Below, in pieces: positions 1-5,603 of a DNA stretch of 7,601 nucleotides; positions within the stretch are counted from its first letter, which is position 1; each line of letters opens with the position of its first letter. The position numbers and the translations under genes were made by a program. The stretch spans positions 1-7,601 of the forward strand of contig CALNAU010000176.1 in assembly GCA_937874275.1 (NCBI GenBank), written 5' to 3'. Under the pieces are notes generated by a model, which saw only the letters and a program-made list of their open reading frames with translations, made no database searches and had not been told where the DNA came from. Source of the DNA: an uncultured Clostridia bacterium. Its GTDB lineage: Bacteria > Bacillota > Clostridia > Christensenellales > Aristaeellaceae.

Positions 1-591
1 CGAGCCCAACACCCCAAACACCGCTGCCACCATCAGCGTGAGCAGCGTGTTGGGCCAGTCGCTGTCCGGCTGAGCATAAGTGACAGTTTCATGCGTGGTT
101 GTCCGGTCATCTGCCGGCAGCAGCGCAATCAACGAAGGAAACAACCCGATGCCCATCATAAACCGCACCATCTGCAAGGCGAGCACCTGGCTGGCGTCCG
201 CGCCCATATCGGCGGCGATGATGGGGATGTCGCTCAAACCGCCGGGAACTGAGGCCATGAACGCGGTTAGTAGATCCATAGAGCTGATACGCCAGATGAT
301 AATCCCACTAACCAGGTTGACCACCAGTAGACAACCAATCAAAATGACCGCGACCTTGAGCAGGGCGCGCATCTGGCGCATGTCCTCCCGGCGAACGCCG
401 GAGCCAATGAACGCGCCGGCCACGACCTGGGCCACCACCTTGGTGATGGAAGGAAGCGCTGCCTGCCCTGACAGGATGCCAAATGTGGCCGCACCAATCA
501 CGGCGCCAACCATCATGCCGCCGGGCATTCTCAACCGGTTTAGCAGCCATCCGGCGGCATACGCAGCCAACAGGGTATACACAACAGACAA
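1..591 (-). CDS. AbrB-family membrane protein (N-terminal part; runs off the left edge)
   Basis: The minus-strand frame is open from the window edge up to a TGA at 603-601 and encodes 197 residues. It is strongly hydrophobic, with helices near residues 3-17, 26-40, 52-64, 78-100 and 107-115. Two segments resemble AbrB/COG3180 proteins: RMPGGMMVGAVIG at 21-33, where the family has a conserved proline/glycine turn, and SVPGGLSDIPIIAADMG at 114-130 followed by LQMVRFM. A charged linker (about 159-180) then leads into a new hydrophobic stretch. This matches the family's layout of two repeats in about 350 residues, so the C-terminal repeat should lie outside the window. AbrB proteins are inner-membrane proteins of poorly known function, sometimes named as ammonia monooxygenase-like or as regulators. 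The frame has no ATG near its beginning; TTG at 591 or GTG at 582 are the only reasonable starts, and neither has a clear Shine-Dalgarno site. Family is fairly sure, exact start is not. Confidence 0.8.
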   Translation of the reverse strand, partial: MSVVYTLLAAYAAGWLLNRLRMPGGMMVGAVIGAATFGILSGQAALPSITKVVAQVVAGAFIGSGVRREDMRQMRALLKVAVILIGCLLVVNLVSGIIIWRISSMDLLTAFMASVPGGLSDIPIIAADMGADASQVLALQMVRFMMGIGLFPSLIALLPADDRTTTHETVTYAQPDSDWPNTLLTLMVAAVFGVLGS

Positions 592-666
592 TTGACATAC
601 TCAACTTTTGATTACAGTTTGGCCCTCATCCGCGGGTCTGATAATAGAATAGCATTCATACTTCAA

Positions 667-684
667 CTTATCCAGCTTATCCAG
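667..684. repeat. Tandem 9-bp direct repeat in the divergent intergenic region
   Basis: CTTATCCAG occurs twice head to tail (667-675 and 676-684), followed by a further C. It lies between the divergent abrB-like and citC genes, about 75 bases upstream of the AbrB-like start and about 85 upstream of the proposed citC -35 box. Tandem 9-mers in a shared upstream region can be regulator half-sites, but nothing else supports that. It may be chance. Confidence 0.4.
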
Positions 685-769
685 CGAAAATCGACTTTGC
701 ACTGCCACGCTCATGAAAAGAAACAGCAAAGAGACAGTTGCGCGGCATCCTCAACAGTTACTAAGGCAC

Positions 770-799
770 TTGACCCCGGCTATGCTGGCTTTGTATGAT
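770..799 (+). promoter_or_regulatory. Probable sigma-70/sigma-A promoter for citC
   Basis: A TTGACC -35 box (770-775) and a TATGAT -10 box (794-799) are separated by 18 bases; each box differs from consensus at one position. Transcription would begin near 806, giving a leader of about 70 nt before the citC start at 877. No clear operator overlaps it. Seen by eye only; spacing is one base longer than optimal. Confidence 0.5.
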
Positions 800-862
800 G
801 GGAATAGCAATGGTACACTCTCTCAACAGCCCGTGCCTGTATGAGCTGCTAATGTTGTCAGC

Positions 863-874
863 AAGGAGTCAGCT
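863..874 (+). promoter_or_regulatory. citC ribosome binding site, in a 12-mer shared with the 2019 gene leader
   Basis: AAGGAG (863-868) lies 8 bases before the ATG at 877. The 12-mer AAGGAGTCAGCT is repeated exactly at 2005-2016, where it plays the same role before the GTG at 2019. The AAGGAG part is explained by ribosome binding; the shared TCAGCT is not. Confidence 0.7.
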
Positions 875-876
875 TC

Positions 877-1893
877 ATGATTTTCACCCGCATCTACCCC
901 TGGGACACACATAGCCTGTCGCTGGTCAAGGCCCTGCTGGCGAGCGAGGGGCTGGGCTTGGACGAGCATCTGGACTATACCGCGGGCCTGTGGGAGGGGG
1001 AGCGGCTGCTGGCCACCGGCAGTTTCTACCGCAACACCCTGCGCTGTCTGGCGGTTGATCGGGAATATCAGGGTGAGGGGCTGATGGCCCGGATGGTCAG
1101 CCATCTGGTGGACGAGCTTTTTCAGCGCGGGCAGCGGGAGTTGTTCATCTACACAAAGAAGGATGCGGCCAGAAGCTTCACGTCCTTGGGTTTCTATGCA
1201 GTGGTGGCGCTGGATGAGGTGGTGTTTCTGGAAAACCGCCGCGGCGGCTTCGAAAGCTATCTCAAGGGGCTGGAGCGGCCCCAGCTGCCCGAAGGTGCCC
1301 GCATCGGCGCCGTGGTGATGAACGCCAATCCCTTCACGCTGGGCCACCGCTGGCTGGTGGAGCAGGCGGCGCAGCGTTGCGATGCGCTGCACCTGTTCAT
1401 GGTATCGGAGGATGTGTCAGCCTTCCCCCGCGCGATACGGGAACAGCTCATCCGGGCAGGCACAGCCGACTTGCCCAACGTATACACCCACCCCACAGGC
1501 CACTATCTGGTCAGCAGCGCCACCTTCCCCAGCTATTTCATCCGGGAGTCGGACGCCCTTACCCTGGCCCACGCGCGGCTGGACGCGGCGGTGTTCACCC
1601 GCATCGCCCAAGCGCTGCATATCACCGACCGCTTTGTGGGCGAAGAGCCGCTTTCCCCCGCCACAGCGCTGTATAACCAAGCCATGCAGCAGCTGCTGCC
1701 CCAGGCCGGTGTGCAGCTGACCATCTTTCCCCGCAAGAGCGACGACGGCACCACGCCCATCAGCGCCTCCCGGGTGCGCACGCTGTTGAAGGAAGGCAAC
1801 CTGCCTGCCATCCGCCCGCTGGTGCCGGAAACGACCTATGCATTTTTACTAAGTGAGGACGGGCAGAAAATCGCAGCAGACCTTCGAAAGTAG
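877..1893 (+). CDS. citC: [Citrate (pro-3S)-lyase] ligase (CitC)
   Basis: The 338-residue product has the two-domain layout and usual length of citrate lyase ligase. This cytoplasmic enzyme uses ATP and acetate to acetylate the thiol of the prosthetic group on the citrate lyase acyl carrier subunit (CitD), switching the lyase on. Residues 1 to about 120 form a GNAT-like domain with the acyl-CoA loop pattern VDREYQGEGLMARM at 60-73 and a GFY at 105-107. From about 142 comes the nucleotidyltransferase domain: MNANPFTLGH at 148-157 is the HxGH-type nucleotide site (Gly156-His157), and ISASRVR at 295-301 is the second signature. The ATG has AAGGAG 8 bases upstream, and no earlier start is needed. 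Citrate lyase genes usually follow citC, but here the next gene is an unrelated operon in the same direction, so this copy is isolated. Sequence is GC-rich, unlike what follows. Acting on another acyl carrier cannot be excluded. Confidence 0.9.
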   Translation: MIFTRIYPWDTHSLSLVKALLASEGLGLDEHLDYTAGLWEGERLLATGSFYRNTLRCLAVDREYQGEGLMARMVSHLVDELFQRGQRELFIYTKKDAARSFTSLGFYAVVALDEVVFLENRRGGFESYLKGLERPQLPEGARIGAVVMNANPFTLGHRWLVEQAAQRCDALHLFMVSEDVSAFPRAIREQLIRAGTADLPNVYTHPTGHYLVSSATFPSYFIRESDALTLAHARLDAAVFTRIAQALHITDRFVGEEPLSPATALYNQAMQQLLPQAGVQLTIFPRKSDDGTTPISASRVRTLLKEGNLPAIRPLVPETTYAFLLSEDGQKIAADLRK

Positions 1894-1939
1894 AGCAAGT
1901 TAACGCCTTTATCGTGCATGTTCTATTCTCGTCCATAAC

Positions 1940-1968
1940 TTGACACTGGCCAACCGCAATCGTATAGT
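1940..1968 (+). promoter_or_regulatory. Strong sigma-70/sigma-A promoter of the transporter operon
   Basis: A perfect TTGACA -35 box (1940-1945) is followed after 17 bases by TATAGT (1963-1968), one change from TATAAT. Transcription should start near 1975, giving a leader of about 44 nt before the GTG at 2019. The promoter is therefore independent of citC, and the upstream in-frame TTG at 1971 cannot be the start of the amidohydrolase, because it precedes the expected transcript end. A 7-bp inverted repeat (CAAGTTA at 1896-1902, TAACTTG at 1936-1942) overlaps the -35 box. Confidence 0.8.
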
Positions 1969-2004
1969 ATTTGTGTAATGCATCCCTTATATCAACAAGC
2001 GACG

Positions 2005-2010
2005 AAGGAG
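2005..2010 (+). promoter_or_regulatory. Ribosome binding site that fixes the GTG start at 2019
   Basis: AAGGAG sits 8 bases before GTG 2019-2021, the same spacing as the citC site. It decides between this GTG and the upstream in-frame TTG at 1971, which has no such site and lies ahead of the predicted transcription start. Confidence 0.8.
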
Positions 2011-2018
2011 TCAGCTCT

Positions 2019-2918
2019 GTGACGATTATTGATATTCATACACATATTTATCCAAAGGTTTCTGGTATTACCCAGGGACTACCCATGACGGGAACCAATT
2101 TAGGGCGGGTCAGAATCGGCAATCGAACGGTTCAGTTTTTGCCGCCAAGTTTTGAGCACTCCAACTCCACCTATGAGATGTTGATTTCCCATATGGATTG
2201 GTGTGGTGTTGAGAAAGCAATCCTCATGGCAAATCCCTATTATGGCTATCACAATGAATACTTTGTAGAGGCTGTTCAACGCTATCCCGACAGGCTGAAA
2301 GGTGTTGCACTTGTTGATATCAATGGGGGAAAGGAAGCAGCCTCGGAGCTGATGGATTTGTACGAACGCACCCCGCTATTTGGCATGAAAATTGAAACTA
2401 ACTCTTCCTATCAAACAGCGCCGGGAAGAAGGATGACCGACCCTAACTGTACACCAGTATGGGCCTGTCTGCATGATAGCCGGCAAACCGTCTTTATCCA
2501 TCCGTTTACCTCGGACGACCTTGAGGATATTCGAACTCTTTCAGAGCGTTATCCCGACATTCTTTTTGTGATTTGCCATATGGGCGCCAACGCATGCTTC
2601 GGATACCAGGCCACACCCCAGGCCTTTTCCTATCTGTTGGATACTGCCAAAGCCAACAAAAATATATACCTAGACACATCCACGGTACCAGAATATTTTC
2701 AACAACCATATCCTTACCCTGCCGCACAGGAGGTAATTCAAAGAGGATATAGAGCCTTGGGACCGGAAAGACTCATGTGGTCCTCCGATTACCCTGGTAT
2801 GCTAAATCACGCCACTTACCGCCAGTTAATATCCCTGGTTGCTGATGAATGTCCCGATATTCCCAGTCACCATAAAGACATGATAATGGGCCAGAATGCA
2901 CAACGTATATTCTGGTGA
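2019..2918 (+). CDS. Amidohydrolase-family metal-dependent hydrolase (COG2159/Amidohydro_2 type)
   Basis: The 299-residue product begins with the metal-binding strand IIDIHTHIYP (Asp5, His7, His9). It then carries VFIHPF (His161), VICHMGA (His187) and WSSDYPG (Asp257). This HxH...H...H...D set in this order is the mononuclear metal site of amidohydrolase TIM barrels of the Amidohydro_2 type, and the length fits. Relatives include lactonases acting on sugar or aromatic-acid lactones and non-oxidative decarboxylases of the ACMSD type; the sequence does not choose among them. There is no signal peptide, so it acts in the cytoplasm. It is the first gene of the operon, 66 bases before the sugar-binding protein, so it probably processes the compound the importer brings in, or a product of it. 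Start is GTG, chosen from the ribosome binding site and promoter position. Superfamily is near certain; substrate unknown. Confidence 0.88.
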   Translation: MTIIDIHTHIYPKVSGITQGLPMTGTNLGRVRIGNRTVQFLPPSFEHSNSTYEMLISHMDWCGVEKAILMANPYYGYHNEYFVEAVQRYPDRLKGVALVDINGGKEAASELMDLYERTPLFGMKIETNSSYQTAPGRRMTDPNCTPVWACLHDSRQTVFIHPFTSDDLEDIRTLSERYPDILFVICHMGANACFGYQATPQAFSYLLDTAKANKNIYLDTSTVPEYFQQPYPYPAAQEVIQRGYRALGPERLMWSSDYPGMLNHATYRQLISLVADECPDIPSHHKDMIMGQNAQRIFW

Positions 2919-2925
2919 TTGTCGA

Positions 2926-2961
2926 TATTCCTGTGCGCTGACCGATTGCGCACTGTGAATA
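2926..2961 (+). promoter_or_regulatory. Intercistronic hairpin before the sugar-binding protein gene
   Basis: The 66-base gap between the amidohydrolase and binding-protein genes can fold into a long hairpin. GTGCGC (2933-2938) pairs with GCGCAC (2948-2953) around a 9-nt loop. Below a T-T mismatch and a one-base bulge (2956), C2931 pairs with G2955, and TATTC (2926-2930) pairs with GAATA (2957-2961). It ends 8 bases before the AGGAGGT ribosome binding site. The following bases are A/T-rich but not a real T-tract, so an RNA-processing or stabilising role, or a weak attenuator, is more likely than a full terminator. Confidence 0.55.
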
Positions 2962-2984
2962 ATTATTTTAGGAGGTAGCCTGTT

Positions 2985-3989
2985 ATGAAAAGAATCCTGG
3001 TATTTGTCCTGATGCTGTCCCTCGCCCTGTCCCTCGCTGGTATGGCATCTGCGGAGGAGGGGTATAAAGTCGCCCTGGTCAACTACTCCGTGGGTAACTC
3101 CTGGCGCGCCCAAATGGTTGCTGAATTTGAAGCCGAAGCCAAGCGTTTGCAGGCGGAAGGCGTCATTAGTGAGTACTTTGTCACCAATTCTAATGATGAT
3201 ATTGCAAAAGAGATTTCTGACGTCGAGGACATGATAACCAAGGGGGTAGACGCGATCGTCATCACAGCCGCTTCCCCGACCGCACTTGCGCCTGTGGTAG
3301 AAGATGCCACAGCAGCCGGTATCAAGGTAGTCTCCTTTGATAATGTGGTAGAAACTGATCAGCAGGTTGCGACTGTCGGCATTGATGAAAAAGAGTTCGG
3401 CAAAATCTGCGCGGACTTCCTTGTAGAGGCCCTTGGAGGCAAAGGCAAAATTGTCGTGCTCAATGGAATTGCCGGTACCGCGACCGACGCCCTGCGCTGG
3501 CAAGGTGCCGAGGAGGTTTTCGCCAACCATCCCGAAATTGAAATACTCGGAACTGCAAACGCTGACTGGGATTATGCCAAGGGAAAGGCCGCCATGGAAT
3601 CCATGTTGTCCGCCTATCCACAGATTGATGGCGTGTGGTCTCAGGGTGGCGCTATGACCCAGGGTGCTATTGATGCATTTATCGCCGCTGGCCGGCCCCT
3701 GGTGCCTATGAGCGGTGAAGGTAACAACGGCATGATTAGGGCATGGGTGGAAAACAGGGATAAGGGCTTCAGCTCCATCGCGCCCAGCAATCCTACCTAT
3801 ACCAGCGCTGAAGCACTTCGTGTGGCCATCAAGGCACTAAATGGTGAAGAAGTGCCCAGCAATGTAGTGATGGATATGGAAGTCGTAACCCCTGAGAATG
3901 TTGACCAGTACTACAAGCCCGATATGCCGGACAGCTATTGGGTTCTTACCCAGCTTGACGATGAAGTCTTGGCTGATTTGTATAAATAA
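2985..3989 (+). CDS. CUT2-type (ribose-like) ABC transporter sugar-binding protein
   Basis: The 334-residue product is the extracytoplasmic solute receptor of the importer encoded next to it. It starts with a Sec signal peptide: basic MKR, a hydrophobic core at about 4-17, and an ASA cleavage site after residue 23 before EEGYK. The mature part follows the periplasmic binding protein fold of the ribose/LacI type (Peripla_BP_4), with an opening strand and ligand-contact region VALVNYSVGNSWR (29-41), GVDAIVI at 87-93 and AAGIKVVSFDN at 110-120. A second lobe carries WDYAKGKAAMESML and DGVWSQGG, and the hinge-proximal SGEGNNG lies further on. AGGAGGT (2970-2976) is 8 bases before the ATG, the strongest ribosome site in the window. 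No cysteine follows the signal core, so it is not an obvious lipoprotein. Family is confident; a monosaccharide, polyol or related small solute is inferred, not shown. Confidence 0.92.
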   Translation: MKRILVFVLMLSLALSLAGMASAEEGYKVALVNYSVGNSWRAQMVAEFEAEAKRLQAEGVISEYFVTNSNDDIAKEISDVEDMITKGVDAIVITAASPTALAPVVEDATAAGIKVVSFDNVVETDQQVATVGIDEKEFGKICADFLVEALGGKGKIVVLNGIAGTATDALRWQGAEEVFANHPEIEILGTANADWDYAKGKAAMESMLSAYPQIDGVWSQGGAMTQGAIDAFIAAGRPLVPMSGEGNNGMIRAWVENRDKGFSSIAPSNPTYTSAEALRVAIKALNGEEVPSNVVMDMEVVTPENVDQYYKPDMPDSYWVLTQLDDEVLADLYK

Positions 3990-4011
3990 ACGAACGCGGT
4001 AGTATACACGT

Positions 4012-4044
4012 TGCCAGGCCCACAATTCTATTGTGGGCCTGGCA
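4012..4044 (+). promoter_or_regulatory. Perfect intercistronic hairpin after the sugar-binding protein gene
   Basis: TGCCAGGCCCACAAT (4012-4026) and ATTGTGGGCCTGGCA (4030-4044) are exact reverse complements around a TCT loop, a 15-bp perfect GC-rich stem. The gap between the binding-protein stop (3989) and the ATPase start (4077) is 87 bases, and the hairpin sits in its middle. No T-run follows (the next bases are GATGCTCATC), so it is not a standard intrinsic terminator. Such hairpins after binding-protein genes are known in other systems, such as malE, to protect the upstream RNA and give more binding protein than membrane subunits; that role is inferred here. It also rules out the in-frame TTG at 4011 as a start, since that codon adjoins the stem. 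Confidence 0.8.
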
Positions 4045-4076
4045 GATGCTCATCATCAGAAGATAGGCGGTTAACT

Positions 4077-5603
4077 GTGTCACAAGAAATACTCCGGATG
4101 GTTAACATATCAAAGGCATTTTCAGGCATCAAAGCACTGGATAATGTGTCTTTCTCCTGTAATCAGGGAGAAGTGCATGTGCTAGCCGGGGAAAACGGAG
4201 CAGGCAAGAGCACGATTCTGAAAATCCTAGCCGGCATATATCACGCCGATGCAGGGGACATTAATATTCGGGGAGAGAAACGGAAAATCACCTCCCCTGA
4301 GCAGAGTCAACATGCGGGCGTCGCCATGGTTTTTCAGGAGTTAACGCTGATAGATGAGTTAACCGTAGAAGAAAACATCTTCCTGCACACTGAGCCACGC
4401 AATCGGTTCGGTCTAGTGGATCGAAAGGTCCTGCGTCAGAACACCTTAGCAGCAATGGATCGGTTCGGCATTCACCTGGATCCCGGCATTTTGGTCAGCA
4501 GGCTGCCTGTTGCCCTCAAACAGATGACCGAGATTTTAAAAGTGCTTGTGCGTGAACCGGAGATTATTATCCTGGATGAGCCCACATCTGCATTAGCTAG
4601 TCAAGAGGTTCAACGGCTATTTACCATCATTGAGAATTTGACTTCACTTGGCAAGAGCATCGTTTTTATCTCCCATCGACTTGAAGAGGTGTTTGCGATT
4701 GGCCATCGCGTGACGGTACTGAAAGATGGTAAGAACGTTGACACACAACCTTTGCAGGGCCTAGATGAAGGCGGGCTTATTCGCATGATGATTGGCCGAT
4801 CGTTAGAAGGAACTTATCCCGCAAAGACGCTCACACCCAATACGGAAACAGTTTTTACAGTAAGAGGCCTTACCTCCTCCGATGGCAGGCTCAATAACAT
4901 CTCATTTGATGTGAAGAGGGGCGAAGTATTTGGCATCGCCGGTCTTCAGGGACATGGTCAATCGGACCTTCTGACCACCATCGCGGGACTGAAAGCATAC
5001 AACACCGGAGAAATGAGCATTCAAGGTGAACCGTATCACGCAAGCCATGCGGATGAAGCAATCAGCAAAGGCGTAGCGCTCGTGCCTTCAGACCGCAAAA
5101 GCCAGGGCTTGATGCTTGACTTGAGCGTGAGACATAACGCCGCAATCTCAAGCCTGAGCAAACGGTTGAAAGGCATCTTCATCGATTTGCCCGCAGAAAA
5201 GCAATTTGTGCAGCAAACCATTGATATGTTGTCAATCAAGGCGCCCAATATGGATAGTCCAGTTCATACACTATCGGGTGGGAACCAGCAGAAAGTTGTT
5301 CTGGGCAAAATGCTCGCCCTGCATCCAAAGGTCATTTTATTTGACGAGCCGACACGAGGCATTGATGTGGAGTCTAAGCTTGAATTCTACCAACTGATGC
5401 TTCAATTAGCAGCAGACGGCGTGGCCGTCATCATGAATTCCAGCGATTTAATGGAGGTGATTGGCATGTGTGATCGCGTGCTGGTCATGTATGAGGGAAG
5501 GGTTAGTGGCATCCTAACCAAAGACGAAATGACCGAGGAGACTATCATGCGCTTTGCCATGGGCGTTGCCTCGCAAGACACACCGGCAGGCAACGCATCA
5601 TGA
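4077..5603 (+). CDS. CUT2-type sugar ABC transporter ATP-binding protein (double NBD, RbsA/MglA-like)
   Basis: The 508-residue product carries two ATPase domains in tandem, the layout and length of RbsA/MglA/AraG proteins that drive ribose-type importers from the inner face of the membrane. NBD1 has Walker A GENGAGKST (38-46), Q-loop VFQE (85-88), Walker B IIILDEPTSAL (163-173) and H-loop His200. Its signature is degenerate, LPVALKQ (143-149) where an LSxGQ-like motif is expected. NBD2 has the family's usual altered Walker A (GLQGHGQSD, 289-297), an intact signature LSGGNQQK (399-406) and Walker B ILFDEPTRGID (420-430). One composite site (NBD1 Walker A with NBD2 signature) is therefore intact, and the other is altered on both sides. 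Start is GTG 4077 with AGGCGG (4065-4070) 6 bases upstream; ATG 4098 is an alternative with no good site. The longer frame from TTG 4011 abuts the hairpin and adds unconserved residues. The stop overlaps the next ATG (ATGA, 5600-5603). Confidence 0.92.
   Translation: MSQEILRMVNISKAFSGIKALDNVSFSCNQGEVHVLAGENGAGKSTILKILAGIYHADAGDINIRGEKRKITSPEQSQHAGVAMVFQELTLIDELTVEENIFLHTEPRNRFGLVDRKVLRQNTLAAMDRFGIHLDPGILVSRLPVALKQMTEILKVLVREPEIIILDEPTSALASQEVQRLFTIIENLTSLGKSIVFISHRLEEVFAIGHRVTVLKDGKNVDTQPLQGLDEGGLIRMMIGRSLEGTYPAKTLTPNTETVFTVRGLTSSDGRLNNISFDVKRGEVFGIAGLQGHGQSDLLTTIAGLKAYNTGEMSIQGEPYHASHADEAISKGVALVPSDRKSQGLMLDLSVRHNAAISSLSKRLKGIFIDLPAEKQFVQQTIDMLSIKAPNMDSPVHTLSGGNQQKVVLGKMLALHPKVILFDEPTRGIDVESKLEFYQLMLQLAADGVAVIMNSSDLMEVIGMCDRVLVMYEGRVSGILTKDEMTEETIMRFAMGVASQDTPAGNAS

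Noticed and set aside
80..595. 171-codon plus-strand frame opposite the AbrB-like gene
   Set aside because: It is an antisense shadow of a GC-rich gene; its composition is Pro/Thr/Arg-rich and it has no ribosome site or recognisable domain.
592..597. Perfect TTGACA as a plus-strand -35 box
   Set aside because: No -10-like sequence lies 16-18 bases downstream (the region reads ACAGTTTG), and it sits on the beginning of the opposite-strand gene.
308..604. 98-codon minus-strand frame with an ATG at 598
   Set aside because: It is rich in Arg, Cys and Gly with no family pattern; the adjacent frame over the same bases gives a clean AbrB-family membrane protein.
592..798. 68-codon frame on the plus strand in the abrB/citC gap
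   Set aside because: It starts without a ribosome site, shows no recognisable family or transmembrane pattern, covers the proposed citC -35 box and ends at the -10 box, and has compositional features of non-coding sequence.
810..914. 34-codon frame from ATG 810 in the citC leader
   Set aside because: It overlaps citC out of frame, has no ribosome site, and does not correspond to the short leader frame before the amidohydrolase.
1971..2018. Longer N-terminus for the amidohydrolase from TTG 1971
   Set aside because: The codon lies before the transcription start predicted from the TTGACA-17-TATAGT promoter and lacks a ribosome site; GTG 2019 has AAGGAG at ideal spacing directly before the DxHxH strand.
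4012..4044. Hairpin as an intrinsic terminator
   Set aside because: The stem is strong, but the bases after it are not T-rich, and the ATPase gene that completes the transporter follows within 33 bases.
4011..4076. Longer N-terminus for the ATPase from TTG 4011
   Set aside because: The codon adjoins a perfect 15-bp hairpin, has no ribosome site, and the added residues do not resemble the family, whose members begin shortly before the ILRMVNISKAF-like strand.
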